The notes beneath the pieces are model-generated. The model saw only the letters and a program-made list of their open reading frames with translations. It had not been told where the DNA came from and did no database searches. Shown here one piece after another: positions 33,616 to 42,734 of a stretch of DNA of 64,000 bases (its first letter is position 1; each line of letters begins with the position of its first letter). Origin of the DNA: Anaerolinea thermophila (GTDB lineage Bacteria; Chloroflexota; Anaerolineae; Anaerolineales; Anaerolineaceae); contig NZ_DYHZ01000006.1 in assembly GCF_020723905.1 (NCBI RefSeq), positions 62,001 through 126,000 on the forward strand, written 5' to 3'. The translations under genes were made by a program, and so were the position numbers.

Positions 33616-35658
33616 TTATTCTTCTCCCGCAAGAAGACGGGCGCGCTGGAGAGGTGTCAAATCCGATTCCTCAACCAGTAGAGCCTTCAGTTCAAATACC
33701 TGATCACGTAAAGCGGCAGCCCGCTCAAACTCCAAATTGCGCGCGGCTTGTTTCATTTGTTTTTCCAACTCTTGAATCATGCGCTGGAGTTCATTTCTCG
33801 GCAAGCCGTGAGGTGTTCCAGTACGATACTCACCGCCCTTTTCAGCGACCATCTGAGGCTGTACGCCCATTTGTTGGGTGATGTCGTGAATGGCTTTTTG
33901 AATGCTGACAGGAATAATGCCCATTTTTTCGTTATACGCCATCTGCTTGGCGCGCCGACGATTGGTTTCCTCAATGGCAGTCCGCATGGCGTCAGTCACG
34001 TGATCTGCATACATGATCACCTTTCCATGAACATTGCGGGCGGCACGTCCAATCGTTTGAATCAGTGCCGTAGCGGAGCGTAAAAAGCCTTCCTTATCCG
34101 CATCCAGAATAGCCACGAGGGAAACTTCAGGTAAATCCAATCCCTCACGAAGCAGGTTAATCCCCACCACTACGTCAAAAACGCCAAGGCGAAGATCACG
34201 TAAGATACCCACCCGTTCCAGCGTTTCCACCTCCGAGTGCAGATAATGGACTTTAATGCCCAATTCCATGAGATACTCTGAGAGGTCTTCTGCCATGCGC
34301 TTGGTTAAAGTGGTGACCAGAACGCGCTCTCCAACCTCAACCCGCATGCGAATCTCACGTATCAAGTCGTCAATTTGTCCGACTGTAGGTCGCACCTCCA
34401 CTTCAGGATCAATTAACCCTGTGGGACGGATAATTTGTTCCACAACCTGTTCGGCTCTTGCCATTTCATATGGCCCGGGGGTCGCGGATGTGTAAATCAC
34501 ATACCCCATGTGCTGCTCAAATTCATCGAACTTCAATGGGCGGTTATCCAGCGCAGATGGAAGGCGGAATCCGTAATCCACCAGTACCTGTTTGCGGGAC
34601 CGGTCGCCGTTGTACATCCCTCGAATTTGCGGAATGGACATGTGAGATTCGTCAATGAACAACAGATACTCACTGGGAAGGTAATCAATCAATGTCCACG
34701 GGGGAGAACCCGGTGGACGCTGATCCAGGTGGCGGGAGTAATTCTCAATGCCCGAGCAATAGCCAACTTCCCTGAGCATTTCCAGATCGTAAAGCGTTCG
34801 TTGTTCAATGCGCTGGGCTTCGAGTAGTTTTCCCTGAGACTTGAAATAGGCAATCCGTTCTTGAAGTTCCTGTTCAATATCCTGAATGGCTTTTTTCAGA
34901 GATTCTTCTTTGGTGACATAGTGTTTCGCCGGGAAAATGCTGATTTGCGTAGGTTGTCCATAGACCTCTCCGGTGAGAGGGTTGAATTCCAGAATTCGTT
35001 CCACCTCATCGCCAAAGAATTGAATGCGGTACGCCCGGCGGTCTTCGTATGCCGGGAATACTTCGAGCGTCTCCCCACGAACCCGAAACACCCCTGGACG
35101 TAATTCCATGTCGTTTCTCTGATACTGACTCTCCACCAGTATCCGCAGCAAAGCATTACGCCGGTAAATGTGCCCTACTTCCAGAGTGACGGCTTTATTT
35201 CCGTACTCTTCCGGGCTACCCAAACCATAAATACAGGACACCGAAGCCACAATAATGACATCCCGTCGAGTCATCAACGCCGTCGTTGCTGAAAGTCGTA
35301 ACCGTTCAATTTCCTCATTAATGTCGGCATCTTTCTCAATATACAAATCCCGTTGAGGGACGTAAGCCTCGGGCTGGTAGTAATCGTAGTAAGAAACAAA
35401 GTACTCTACCGCATTTTCTGGAAAGAACTCTTTGAACTCAGCATACAATTGAGCCGCCAGCGTCTTGTTATGGGCAATGACCAGCGCCGGCATGTTCAAC
35501 CGGGCAATGATATTTGCCATCGTAAATGTTTTACCCGTTCCTGTCGCCCCCAGAAGCACCTGATGACGCATGCCCTTGCGGATTCCTTCTACAAGTTTCT
35601 CAATGGCTTCTGGCTGATCGCCCATGGGCTGGAAAGGCGCGTGAAGTTTAAAATCCAT
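33616..35658 (-). CDS. uvrB: Excinuclease ABC subunit B
   Basis: 680 aa, normal length. DNA damage-recognition helicase of nucleotide excision repair. Walker [18 protein letters not shown], the beta-hairpin region [15 protein letters not shown], motif [14 protein letters not shown], motif [20 protein letters not shown], motif [11 protein letters not shown] and a C-terminal UVR domain ([27 protein letters not shown]) for UvrC binding. ATG with AAGGAG. Its own TTGACG-17-TACAAT promoter lies upstream; I saw no convincing LexA box there. Confidence 0.98.
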   Translation of the reverse strand: MDFKLHAPFQPMGDQPEAIEKLVEGIRKGMRHQVLLGATGTGKTFTMANIIARLNMPALVIAHNKTLAAQLYAEFKEFFPENAVEYFVSYYDYYQPEAYVPQRDLYIEKDADINEEIERLRLSATTALMTRRDVIIVASVSCIYGLGSPEEYGNKAVTLEVGHIYRRNALLRILVESQYQRNDMELRPGVFRVRGETLEVFPAYEDRRAYRIQFFGDEVERILEFNPLTGEVYGQPTQISIFPAKHYVTKEESLKKAIQDIEQELQERIAYFKSQGKLLEAQRIEQRTLYDLEMLREVGYCSGIENYSRHLDQRPPGSPPWTLIDYLPSEYLLFIDESHMSIPQIRGMYNGDRSRKQVLVDYGFRLPSALDNRPLKFDEFEQHMGYVIYTSATPGPYEMARAEQVVEQIIRPTGLIDPEVEVRPTVGQIDDLIREIRMRVEVGERVLVTTLTKRMAEDLSEYLMELGIKVHYLHSEVETLERVGILRDLRLGVFDVVVGINLLREGLDLPEVSLVAILDADKEGFLRSATALIQTIGRAARNVHGKVIMYADHVTDAMRTAIEETNRRRAKQMAYNEKMGIIPVSIQKAIHDITQQMGVQPQMVAEKGGEYRTGTPHGLPRNELQRMIQELEKQMKQAARNLEFERAAALRDQVFELKALLVEESDLTPLQRARLLAGEE

Positions 35659-35700
35659 TCTGCTCTCCTTAAGACTTTCCTATTTCAGAAAGCCTGTTCT

Positions 35701-35729
35701 ATTGTATAAAAAACCTGGGGAACCGTCAA
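35701..35729 (-). promoter_or_regulatory. Sigma70-type promoter of uvrB
   Basis: On the minus strand TTGACG, 17 bases, TACAAT. The -10 ends 42 bases before the uvrB ATG. The spacing and hexamers are near consensus. Confidence 0.8.
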
Positions 35730-35740
35730 CGAGCAATTTT

Positions 35741-35815
35741 TTAAGTTAATAGGACTTAACGAATACTGTAAATCCTTCTTTGGTTAAGTGTTGCATTTCA
35801 GTAACACTTTTTCAA
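35741..35815. repeat. Two inverted repeats between uvrB and the EPS promoter
   Basis: TTAAGT(7)ACTTAA at 35741-35759, and AAGTGTT(10)AACACTT at 35786-35809 followed by TTTC on the plus strand. The second could act as a weak terminator against transcripts entering the EPS promoter region, or as a protein site. No gene lies in this stretch. Confidence 0.4.
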
Positions 35816-35832
35816 ACTTCCTCTTGAGGATA

Positions 35833-35872
35833 TTGACTTTTAATTCTGCGGCGATTATGATTCGAATCGTAA
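35833..35872 (+). promoter_or_regulatory. Promoter of the exopolysaccharide operon with palindrome over the -10
   Basis: TTGACT, 17 bases, TATGAT (35833-35861), with a start point near 35868. The near-perfect 18-base palindrome TTATGATTCGAATCGTAA at 35855-35872 covers the -10 and the start point, a typical repressor position. The transcript would carry the riboswitch-like element beginning about 54 bases later. Confidence 0.65.
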
Positions 35873-35921
35873 AGAATTTTAGTAATTTGTATCTTTTTCA
35901 AACTCACGTTTGATTTTGAAA

Positions 35922-36014
35922 AAGTGGAGGCGATGACTCGAGGACTGTAAATTGGTCGCTTGCTCGAATTTTCGAGCAGAAGCCTCGATGAGCCAATGGC
36001 GAAACCGTCCACTT
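35922..36014 (+). promoter_or_regulatory. c-di-GMP-II-like riboswitch
   Basis: Outer stem P1 AAGTGGA / TCCACTT. Inside: GGAGGCGATGA, TAAATTGG, then TCGC-TTG, a hairpin CTCGAATTTTCGAG, CAGAAG, an inserted segment, GCGA and AACCG just before the P1 return strand. This order follows the class II c-di-GMP aptamer as I remember it from Clostridium (GGAAACAATGA, AAATTGG, GCAC-TTG, hairpin, GTGC, AACCG). CGAGG / CCTCG can form a further helix or pseudoknot. It lies ahead of the gene that starts exopolysaccharide synthesis, a common target of c-di-GMP. No Rfam search was possible. Confidence 0.7.
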
Positions 36015-36040
36015 GACACCCGTCAGTGGGCTTTTTCTTT
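36009..36040 (+). terminator. Intrinsic terminator overlapping riboswitch stem P1
   Basis: CCACT-T-GAC, loop ACCC, GTC-AGTGG gives an 8-bp stem with one bulged T, followed by GCTTTTTCTTT. Its first strand is the 3' strand of P1, so the two structures exclude each other. Binding of ligand, which steadies P1, should allow read-through into the glycosylphosphotransferase gene. Confidence 0.75.
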
Positions 36041-36134
36041 ATTCCATAACGCCTTGCAGCATCCTCATGCCCACGGATGAGCGAGAGAGAACAACAGAAC
36101 AACGCCTTCCGTCAGGATAGAAAGGGAGAAGCAA

Positions 36135-37643
36135 GTGGCGTCCTTAACGAAAAAAACAGGAATTCCCACAACCGAAAAACACCAATTCCGCATTCTGCAC
36201 CAGATTGCCACCCCGCAGCAAAAGCATCAGTGGCGTGCGTTAACCATTGCTCTGGTGATTCTGGATGCAATCTCAATTGCTTCTGGTTTTCTGGTGGCTT
36301 ATCTCATCCGGTTTGAACTCAATCTCCCCATCTTCTTTTCCGTTGAAGAAAGTGTATCCTTGCGTTTTTACCTGTTTTTAGGGATAGTCCTGCTCCCTCT
36401 CTGGTTGGGGATTTTTGCCCTCCACGGACTGTACTCTCGCCCTAATCTACTGGGAGGAACCAAAGAGTATTCTCTCCTGTTCAACGCCACCACCATTTCC
36501 ATGTTTCTCATTATTACCGCAAATTTCCTGATACCGGATTTCATTCTGGCGCGAGGATGGTTACTCCTGACCTGGATTTTTGTATTCCTGTTCTCATTCC
36601 TTACACGCTTCCTTTTTCGACGGGCGATTTATTTTCTACGTCGAAAAGGTATGTTCATCAGCAATGCCATCATCGTAGGCACAAATGCGGAAGCCCAACT
36701 TCTGGCAAACCAGTTTGATCCACCAAATTCCTCTGGATTAAGAGTGGTAGGCCATATTGATTGCCCTTCCTCATCCTCCAGAGCAATCCCCAACGAAAGC
36801 ATCCTGGGAGATCTTAACGATATCGAGAAAATCGTCCACGAGAAAAATGTTGAAGAAATCATCATTACTTCAAGTGCAGTAAACGCACAGGATATTGTCA
36901 GTTTATTCAAATTGTTTGGGATTGCTGAGGGAGTCAACTTAAGACTTTCTTCGGGTGTGTATGAAATCATTACCACAGGATTGCAGGTTCAGGAAATTGC
37001 CTCGGTTCCCCTGGTCAAGGTCAACAAAATTCGGCTAACGGGTTGGGATCAGGTACTCAAAAAGGCTCTTGATCTGGGGCTCTCCTTGCTTTTACTGCCG
37101 TTGATTCTTCCCATCGGTGCAATCATTGCACTTTGGATTGCACTGGATTCCAGAGGCCCGGTGTTTCATCGCCGCCGGGTCATGGGGGTCAATGGGCGCA
37201 CCTTTGATGCATTCAAATTCCGCACCATGTATGTCAACGGGGATGCCATCCTGGATGCCTATCCAGAATTAAAAGCCCAACTGGCTCGAGAGCATAAGTT
37301 AAAAGATGATCCCCGGGTCACCCGGGCAGGCAGATTCTTACGCAAAACCAGCCTGGATGAACTCCCTCAAATCATTAATGTTATTAAAGGGGAAATGTCG
37401 CTGGTGGGACCAAGGATGATTTCCCCCGAGGAAATGGAGAAGTATCAGGAACATGGGATGAACCTGCTCACTGTGAAACCCGGCATTACCGGTTTGTGGC
37501 AGGTGAGCGGGCGTTCTGATGTCTCTTATGATCAGCGCGTCCAGATGGATATGTACTATATCCGAAACTGGAGCATCTGGCTGGATTTGCAAATTCTTTT
37601 CAGAACTATTCCGGCTGTCCTCAGCCGTAAAGGGGCATATTAA
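36135..37643 (+). CDS. Polyprenyl glycosylphosphotransferase (initiating EPS transferase)
   Basis: 502 aa, GTG start with AGGGAGAA before it. N-terminal four or five membrane helices, a central CoA-binding-like domain (about 165-295: [17 protein letters not shown]), one further helix ([20 protein letters not shown]), then the cytoplasmic catalytic domain: [56 protein letters not shown]. It moves a sugar-1-phosphate from a nucleotide sugar to undecaprenyl phosphate, the first step of polysaccharide building (WbaP/CpsE type). It sits behind a c-di-GMP-II-like riboswitch, so its expression probably follows c-di-GMP levels. Confidence 0.93.
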   Translation: MASLTKKTGIPTTEKHQFRILHQIATPQQKHQWRALTIALVILDAISIASGFLVAYLIRFELNLPIFFSVEESVSLRFYLFLGIVLLPLWLGIFALHGLYSRPNLLGGTKEYSLLFNATTISMFLIITANFLIPDFILARGWLLLTWIFVFLFSFLTRFLFRRAIYFLRRKGMFISNAIIVGTNAEAQLLANQFDPPNSSGLRVVGHIDCPSSSSRAIPNESILGDLNDIEKIVHEKNVEEIIITSSAVNAQDIVSLFKLFGIAEGVNLRLSSGVYEIITTGLQVQEIASVPLVKVNKIRLTGWDQVLKKALDLGLSLLLLPLILPIGAIIALWIALDSRGPVFHRRRVMGVNGRTFDAFKFRTMYVNGDAILDAYPELKAQLAREHKLKDDPRVTRAGRFLRKTSLDELPQIINVIKGEMSLVGPRMISPEEMEKYQEHGMNLLTVKPGITGLWQVSGRSDVSYDQRVQMDMYYIRNWSIWLDLQILFRTIPAVLSRKGAY

Positions 37644-37666
37644 GCCGTTCCGATAGAGAGGTTATT

Positions 37667-38641
37667 GTGATTATCGTTCAATCTCCGCTTCGAATCAGTT
37701 TCTTTGGTGGTGGAACAGACTTTCCGGATTACTATCTTCAGGAAGAAGGCTGTGTCCTTTCGACTGCAATTGATAAATACATCTTTGTTGTCATTAAACA
37801 ACGGTATGACGATAAACTGCGTATTGGTTACACACGTACCGAAATGGTAGAGCGGGTGGATGAAATTCAGCATGAACTTATCCGTGAAGCCTTGAAGTTG
37901 ACGGGTATAGAGAAAGGCGTCGAAATTACCACAATGGGAGATATTCCTGCCGGATCCGGACTAGGATCGTCCAGCGCAGTCACGGTAGGCGCTCTTCATG
38001 CCATGTACACTTATTTGAATGAAAACATCCCTGCCGCTCGGCTTGCCAGAGAAGCCTGCGAAATCGAAATCGAACGATTGAAAAAGCCAATTGGGGTTCA
38101 AGATCAGTATATTTCAGCATTTGGTGGAATTCGATTCATTGAATTTAAGCGGGACGGTTCTATTCATGTGCATCCGGTTTCGCTGGACCCGGCTGTAAAG
38201 CGACACCTGAATGAGAGCCTGCTGATATTTTTCACCGGAGTCACCCGTCAAGCCGATTCGATTCTCACCGAACAACAACAGAACATTCAACAGCGCCTGG
38301 TAATCTTACGAGAAATGAAAGACATGGCAAAAACAGCCCGTCAGGAACTACTTCGTGGCAACGTGGATGTGCTGGGAAAACTGCTACATGAGAGCTGGCT
38401 GTTGAAAAAGCAACTTGCCAGCGGAATCAGCAATGGCATGATTGAGGAAGCCTACGAATCTGCCCGGTCTGCTGGCGCACTGGGCGGAAAAATCGCTGGT
38501 GCTGGAGGAGGTGGTTTTCTGTTGCTTTATTGTCCTTATGAAAAACGGGAAGCCGTGAGATATGCTCTCCGTTCGATGAAGGAACTGCCTGTCCAGTTAG
38601 AGCCGGACGGCAGTAAAGTGATTTTCAATTATCGTCGCTAA
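37667..38641 (+). CDS. hddA: D-glycero-alpha-D-manno-heptose 7-phosphate kinase-like GHMP kinase
   Basis: 324 aa, GTG start with GAGAGG. GHMP kinase: N-terminal [20 protein letters not shown] loop [18 protein letters not shown]-terminal motif 3 [15 protein letters not shown]. The N-terminal motif and length are those of HddA-type kinases, which make heptose 1,7-bisphosphate. The convergent next gene is the matching phosphatase GmhB, which supports the assignment. It follows the glycosylphosphotransferase by 23 bases and should share the riboswitch-controlled transcript. Fucose or mevalonate kinase identities fit less well. Confidence 0.85.
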   Translation: MIIVQSPLRISFFGGGTDFPDYYLQEEGCVLSTAIDKYIFVVIKQRYDDKLRIGYTRTEMVERVDEIQHELIREALKLTGIEKGVEITTMGDIPAGSGLGSSSAVTVGALHAMYTYLNENIPAARLAREACEIEIERLKKPIGVQDQYISAFGGIRFIEFKRDGSIHVHPVSLDPAVKRHLNESLLIFFTGVTRQADSILTEQQQNIQQRLVILREMKDMAKTARQELLRGNVDVLGKLLHESWLLKKQLASGISNGMIEEAYESARSAGALGGKIAGAGGGGFLLLYCPYEKREAVRYALRSMKELPVQLEPDGSKVIFNYRR

Positions 38642-39198
38642 GTGCAAGATACCTGAGAACAGATATGAACCAGTGCTTCTGCCAGATTATCAAACGTATG
38701 GAAAGGAGGCAATTCCGCCACCTGCGGCAATTGGGACTGGTGGTTCCCTCTGCCAGTGCGCACCAGAATGGCTTCGCGAACCCCTGCCGCCCATCCTGCC
38801 TGGAGATCGCTCAACGCATCTCCCACCATAAAGGAACGCGACAAATCCAGGTTCATGGCACTGGCAGCTTGCAAGAGCAACCCGGGTTTGGGTTTTCTGC
38901 AGGAACAGTTCGCTTCTGGTGCGTGCGGGCACATCCACGTTCCATCTATGCGTCCCCCCATCACCTGGATATAGTCAATCACCCTGCGATTGATTTCCAG
39001 AGCCGCTTCCAGGGTAATCAACCCCCGCCCAACCGCAGATTGATTGGTAACCAGAACAATGCGCAACGGGGTGTCTCGAATGGAGCATAACGCATCGACT
39101 GCTGCCGGGATAAAGGCCACATCTTCCCAGCAGCGCACATACTGATCACGGTTTTCGATGATGACCCCATCTCGATCCAGAAAAATGGCCGCATCCAT
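38638..39198 (-). CDS. gmhB: D-glycero-D-manno-heptose 1,7-bisphosphate phosphatase
   Basis: 186 aa from the ATG at 39198; the track extends 118 codons upstream through the intergenic region. HAD phosphatase: motif I FLDRDGVI, motif [14 protein letters not shown], the zinc-binding [17 protein letters not shown] typical of GmhB, and motif [19 protein letters not shown]. It removes the C7 phosphate after HddA, leading to an activated heptose for a surface glycan. It is convergent with hddA (stops overlap by 3 bases) and has its own promoter, so its level is set separately from the riboswitch operon. Confidence 0.92.
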   Translation of the reverse strand: MDAAIFLDRDGVIIENRDQYVRCWEDVAFIPAAVDALCSIRDTPLRIVLVTNQSAVGRGLITLEAALEINRRVIDYIQVMGGRIDGTWMCPHAPEANCSCRKPKPGLLLQAASAMNLDLSRSFMVGDALSDLQAGWAAGVREAILVRTGRGNHQSQLPQVAELPPFHTFDNLAEALVHICSQVSCT

Positions 39199-39209
39199 GC
39201 CCAAACTGT

Positions 39210-39239
39210 AGCATAAAAGGATACGGCTCGCAAGATCAA
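39210..39239 (-). promoter_or_regulatory. Promoter of gmhB, short leader
   Basis: On the minus strand TTGATC, 18 bases, TATGCT, with the -10 ending 11 bases before the ATG. The leader would be about 4-5 bases, without a Shine-Dalgarno. Confidence 0.55.
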
Positions 39240-39273
39240 GGGGTTTCAAAAAACGAAAGGAAAAGCGTTTCCC

Positions 39274-39362
39274 GGAAAGGAAACCTTTCCTGTACGGACA
39301 TAAAAAGGAATTCGCTTCGACAAACAGATTGTCGAAAGGGCGGAGCGCGCCAGAAATCCTTT
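39274..39362 (+). promoter_or_regulatory. Structured leader candidate before the AMP-ligase operon
   Basis: Hairpin GGAAAGG-AAA-CCTTTCC (39274-39290) is followed by a three-way junction: outer stem AAAGGA / TCCTTT (39304-39309, 39357-39362), hairpin TTCGACAA-ACAGA-TTGTCGAA (39316-39336), hairpin GGCG / CGCC (39339-39351). All stems are perfect. It lies in the 191 bases between gmhB and the ligase start. It does not match a riboswitch class I know. It could be an RNA regulator or a set of operator sites. Confidence 0.5.
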
Positions 39363-39389
39363 CTGAATTTGCTCCTGAAGTAGATTGAG

Positions 39390-40928
39390 ATGCTTGTTCA
39401 ACAATTTCTTGAAAAGAGCGCCGAACGGTTCCCAGAAAAAAACGCGCTGATTTGCGGTTATCAGAAATTGACCTACGCTGAGATAGAAGAGAAAGCCAAT
39501 CGGATAGCCAATGCCTTGATTTTCTCAGGATTTCGTCGGGGGGACCGCGCAATTCTGCACATTGGCAATACTACAGAAGCCGTTTTATGCATTTTTGGCA
39601 TCCTCAAGGCTGGCGGGGTGTTCACTGTCTTGCATCCTTCAACCCCACTGGAAAAAGTTGCTTTTATTCTCGAAGAAACTGAAGCAAAAGCGTTCTTTGC
39701 AGGCTCAAAACCCGGTGATATCCCACGTTTCTCCTTTGAAAAATATCGCCCATCTATTCTGATTCAGGTTCCCTCGCAAACCTCCCCCAATTTTGAACTT
39801 CAGGGATGGATTAAATTCCATGAATTACTGGGCTTTGATTCTGGACGCCCCGATATTCTTTGTATTGATCTGGACCTTGCCACCATTATTTACACATCGG
39901 GAAGCACGGGAGAACCAAAAGGGGTGATGTCTGACCATAGCAACGTAGATTTTGCCACCGATTCGATCATCTCTTATCTTCAAAACACCCCAGACGACAT
40001 TGTGATAAACTTCCTGCCCCTTTCTTTCGACTACGGATTGTACCAGTTGCTCATGACGTTTAAATTTGGTGGAACGCTCGTATTAGAAAAAAGTTTTGCT
40101 TTTCCCACAAACATTCTGGAAAAAATACAACGGGAGAAAGTGTCTGGATTTCCCGGAGTACCCACGGTTTATGCCACATTGCTCCAAATGGATTTATCCC
40201 CATATGACCTTACCAGTATTCGATACATGACCAATACGGCAGCAGCATTGCAAGTCAGCCAAATCCAGCAAATCCTGCAAAAGTTCCCCTGGGTCAGGTT
40301 CTATTCGATGTATGGTCTCACTGAGACGAAACGAACGCTTTACCTTCCCCCAGAGCAATTGAGTCTTCGTCCCAGGTCCGTGGGGATTCCTATCCCGGGA
40401 ACGGAAGTTTGGATTGTAGATGAACATGGAAACCGGCTTCCTCCCGGGGAGGTAGGGGAGTTAGTGGTGCGAGGGCGTCACGTGATGCGGGGATACTGGA
40501 AAGATCCTCAAGCCACCTCAGAGCGCTTTCGTCCGGGAATTTATCCCAACGAGCACGTCTGCTTTACGGGAGACCTGTTTACCTGCGATGAAGAAGGCTA
40601 TTACTACTTTGTAGCCAGAAAGGATGATGTTATCAAAAGTGGTGGGGAAAAGGTTGCCCCTCTGGAAATTGAAAGAGTCATTTCCCAAATTCCGGGCGTT
40701 GTTGAAGTCGCTGCCATTGGTGTTCCCGACCCCATCCTGGGACAGGCTATTGAGGTATACCTCGTATCTCAGAACCCCCACCTGACCAGTAAAGAAGTAT
40801 TACAGTATTGTGTCCAACATCTTGAGAATTTCAAAGTACCCAAAGAAGTGCATTTTGTACCCGATTTGCCTAAAACAAATAGCGGGAAGATCAATAAGCG
40901 AGCATTAAGGGGAGAAATCCCCGCATAA
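39390..40928 (+). CDS. AMP-forming acyl-CoA/acyl-ACP ligase
   Basis: 512 aa. Adenylate-forming enzyme: the P-loop IIYTSGSTGEPKGVM, YSMYGLTETKR, the ribose-binding Asp in FTGDLFTCDEEG, hinge KDDVIKSGGEKVAP and the C-terminal catalytic Lys in NSGKINKRAL. The carrier protein gene follows after 37 bases and a second ligase after that. The set resembles the acyl-CoA ligase, carrier protein and amidotransferase genes linked to exosortase-A type EPS loci, so the likely job is to load a carboxylic acid onto the carrier protein. Weak Shine-Dalgarno; preceded by a structured leader. Confidence 0.9.
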   Translation: MLVQQFLEKSAERFPEKNALICGYQKLTYAEIEEKANRIANALIFSGFRRGDRAILHIGNTTEAVLCIFGILKAGGVFTVLHPSTPLEKVAFILEETEAKAFFAGSKPGDIPRFSFEKYRPSILIQVPSQTSPNFELQGWIKFHELLGFDSGRPDILCIDLDLATIIYTSGSTGEPKGVMSDHSNVDFATDSIISYLQNTPDDIVINFLPLSFDYGLYQLLMTFKFGGTLVLEKSFAFPTNILEKIQREKVSGFPGVPTVYATLLQMDLSPYDLTSIRYMTNTAAALQVSQIQQILQKFPWVRFYSMYGLTETKRTLYLPPEQLSLRPRSVGIPIPGTEVWIVDEHGNRLPPGEVGELVVRGRHVMRGYWKDPQATSERFRPGIYPNEHVCFTGDLFTCDEEGYYYFVARKDDVIKSGGEKVAPLEIERVISQIPGVVEVAAIGVPDPILGQAIEVYLVSQNPHLTSKEVLQYCVQHLENFKVPKEVHFVPDLPKTNSGKINKRALRGEIPA

Positions 40929-40965
40929 CATTCAGACATTTTTTGGTTAAATCAGGAGGTCCCCC

Positions 40966-41229
40966 ATGAATTCCATTGAAGAACAGATTCGATCATACAT
41001 TGCCCAGAATATTTTATTTTCCACAAATGGGTTCCCCTATCCAGATACAGCCTCGTTTCTGGAAAACGGCATTGTGGACTCAATGAATGTGCTGGAAATT
41101 GTGATGTTTGTTGAAGAAAAGTTTAGCATTAAAGTCGAAGATGCAGAAATCATCCCTGAAAATTTTGACTCGGTCGCCCAACTGGCATCCTATATCCGCA
41201 GGAAACAATCTCTGGTGCTCAATCAATAA
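40966..41229 (+). CDS. Acyl carrier protein
   Basis: 87 aa. Phosphopantetheine attachment site is ENGIVDSMNVLEIVMFVEE, with the DSM Ser carrying the arm. Helix 1 (IEEQIRSYIAQNIL) and the acidic helix 3 are as in free-standing carrier proteins. Strong Shine-Dalgarno AGGAGG. Being between two AMP-ligases and not near fab genes, it is a specialised carrier rather than the fatty-acid one. Confidence 0.95.
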   Translation: MNSIEEQIRSYIAQNILFSTNGFPYPDTASFLENGIVDSMNVLEIVMFVEEKFSIKVEDAEIIPENFDSVAQLASYIRRKQSLVLNQ

Positions 41230-41246
41230 GGTGAGAAGGGGAACAT

Positions 41247-42734
41247 ATGAATACTGCTGATTATTTACTTGAACGGGGAAGAGATAATGATGTCGCTCTG
41301 GTTCTTCCAGAACACCGGTATACCTACGCTGACATTCGCCAGGGCAGTTCCCGCGTTCTGGCGGCATTGCTTCAATGCGGAGTACAACCGGGCGATCGGG
41401 TGGCAATACTGGGAGCCAATTCGTTTTTCTGGGTTTGTTCCTACCTGGCAATTTTGAAAAGTGGCGCAATTGCAGTCCCCCTTGCCACTACCCATACTCC
41501 TGAAGAAACTCAAAAATTCATAGCGTTTACTGGAACCCGAATAGTGCTTGCTGAAAAGCGCCTGTATCCAAAATTTCTTGCTTCTTTAGACGGACAAATC
41601 GGCACACTTTTCGAGGATATTCTTTCATCTTCCCAATCCGTTTGGGATGTACCTGACCTTCATTTCAACCTCGATCAGGATGCCGCTTTGATGTCCACAT
41701 CTGGCACTACTGCGCGTCCCCGTGCCGTCAGAGTAACCCACAGGAATATTCAAGCCAACACCAATTCAATTATTGAATACCTTGAACTGGATTCATCGGA
41801 ACGAATGATGGCAGTGCTCCCCTTTTACTACTGTTTTGGGACCTCCCTGCTCCATACCCATTTGAGGGTGGGTGCCTCTCTGGTCTGCGGTGGGTCATTC
41901 ACCTATCCAGAAACAGTGCTGGACTTGATGGAAGCAACCCAATGCACGGGATTTGCCGGAGTACCTGCCATTTATCAGACTCTTCTGCGTAATTCCAGTT
42001 TTCCGCGAAGAAAATGGACCTATTTGCGAAAACTCCAGCAAGCCGGAGGAAAACTGCAAAACATCTTGATACAAGAATTGATGCACGCCGTGCCTCACGC
42101 CAAAATTTTTGTCATGTATGGGCAGACTGAAGCCACAGCCCGATTGTCCTATCTTCCCCCCGATTTATTACCTCATAAACTTGGCTCTATTGGCAAAGGT
42201 ATTCCAGGGGTAACCCTGCGTGTCCTGAACGAGGAGGGTAAACCGGTAAAACCGGATGAGGTTGGAGAAATTTATGCGCGAGGCGATAATATCTGCCCGG
42301 GTTACTGGGATGATCCCGAAGCCACCGCAGAAAAATTTGTCAACGGAGAATTGAAAACAGGTGACTTGGCAACAGTAGATGCCGATGGCTTTTTTTACAT
42401 TGTGGATCGGAAAGCCGATTTCATCAAAACTTACGGGTATCGGGTCTCCAGCCAGCAAGTTGAAGCGGTGTTGATGGAAATTCCCGATCTGGTTGCCGCC
42501 GCAGTGATTGGCGAACCAGACCTTGTTCGTGGAGAAGCCATTTTAGCCTTTGTGGTTCTCCGGGATGGTGCCACGTTAAACGAAAAAGAGATTCTAACCC
42601 ACTGCGCAAAACGGCTACCCAATTACATGGTGCCCAGGGATGTGTATTTCGTGCCAGTCCTCCCAACCAATGCACATGGAAAAGTGGTTAAAACCGAGTT
42701 GCGTAAACAAATTAGTCGAAAAGAGACGCTGTAA
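41247..42734 (+). CDS. Second AMP-forming ligase
   Basis: 495 aa. P-loop LMSTSGTTARPRAVRVTH, MYGQTEATARLSYLPP, KTGDLATVDADGF, the hinge DRKADFIKTYGYRVS and catalytic Lys in AHGKVVKTEL. It differs clearly from the ligase at 39390 (P-loop STSGTT rather than TSGSTGEPKG), so it likely uses another acid; it is not a recent duplicate. Shine-Dalgarno GAGAAGGGG. Its stop shares one base with the asnB start (TAATG). Confidence 0.9.
   Translation: MNTADYLLERGRDNDVALVLPEHRYTYADIRQGSSRVLAALLQCGVQPGDRVAILGANSFFWVCSYLAILKSGAIAVPLATTHTPEETQKFIAFTGTRIVLAEKRLYPKFLASLDGQIGTLFEDILSSSQSVWDVPDLHFNLDQDAALMSTSGTTARPRAVRVTHRNIQANTNSIIEYLELDSSERMMAVLPFYYCFGTSLLHTHLRVGASLVCGGSFTYPETVLDLMEATQCTGFAGVPAIYQTLLRNSSFPRRKWTYLRKLQQAGGKLQNILIQELMHAVPHAKIFVMYGQTEATARLSYLPPDLLPHKLGSIGKGIPGVTLRVLNEEGKPVKPDEVGEIYARGDNICPGYWDDPEATAEKFVNGELKTGDLATVDADGFFYIVDRKADFIKTYGYRVSSQQVEAVLMEIPDLVAAAVIGEPDLVRGEAILAFVVLRDGATLNEKEILTHCAKRLPNYMVPRDVYFVPVLPTNAHGKVVKTELRKQISRKETL

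Noticed and set aside
35659-35760. LexA/SOS box before uvrB
   Set aside because: Only a single GTTC half-site-like piece is present; no spaced inverted GAAC/GTTC pair overlaps the promoter.
35812-36102. Minus-strand 96-aa ORF upstream of the EPS operon
   Set aside because: It lies over the promoter and riboswitch, has no family resemblance and no Shine-Dalgarno; a shadow ORF.
38638-39552. Long form of GmhB (304 aa)
   Set aside because: The first 118 codons cross the gmhB promoter and the structured leader and show no domain; GmhB proteins start at the DRDG strand.
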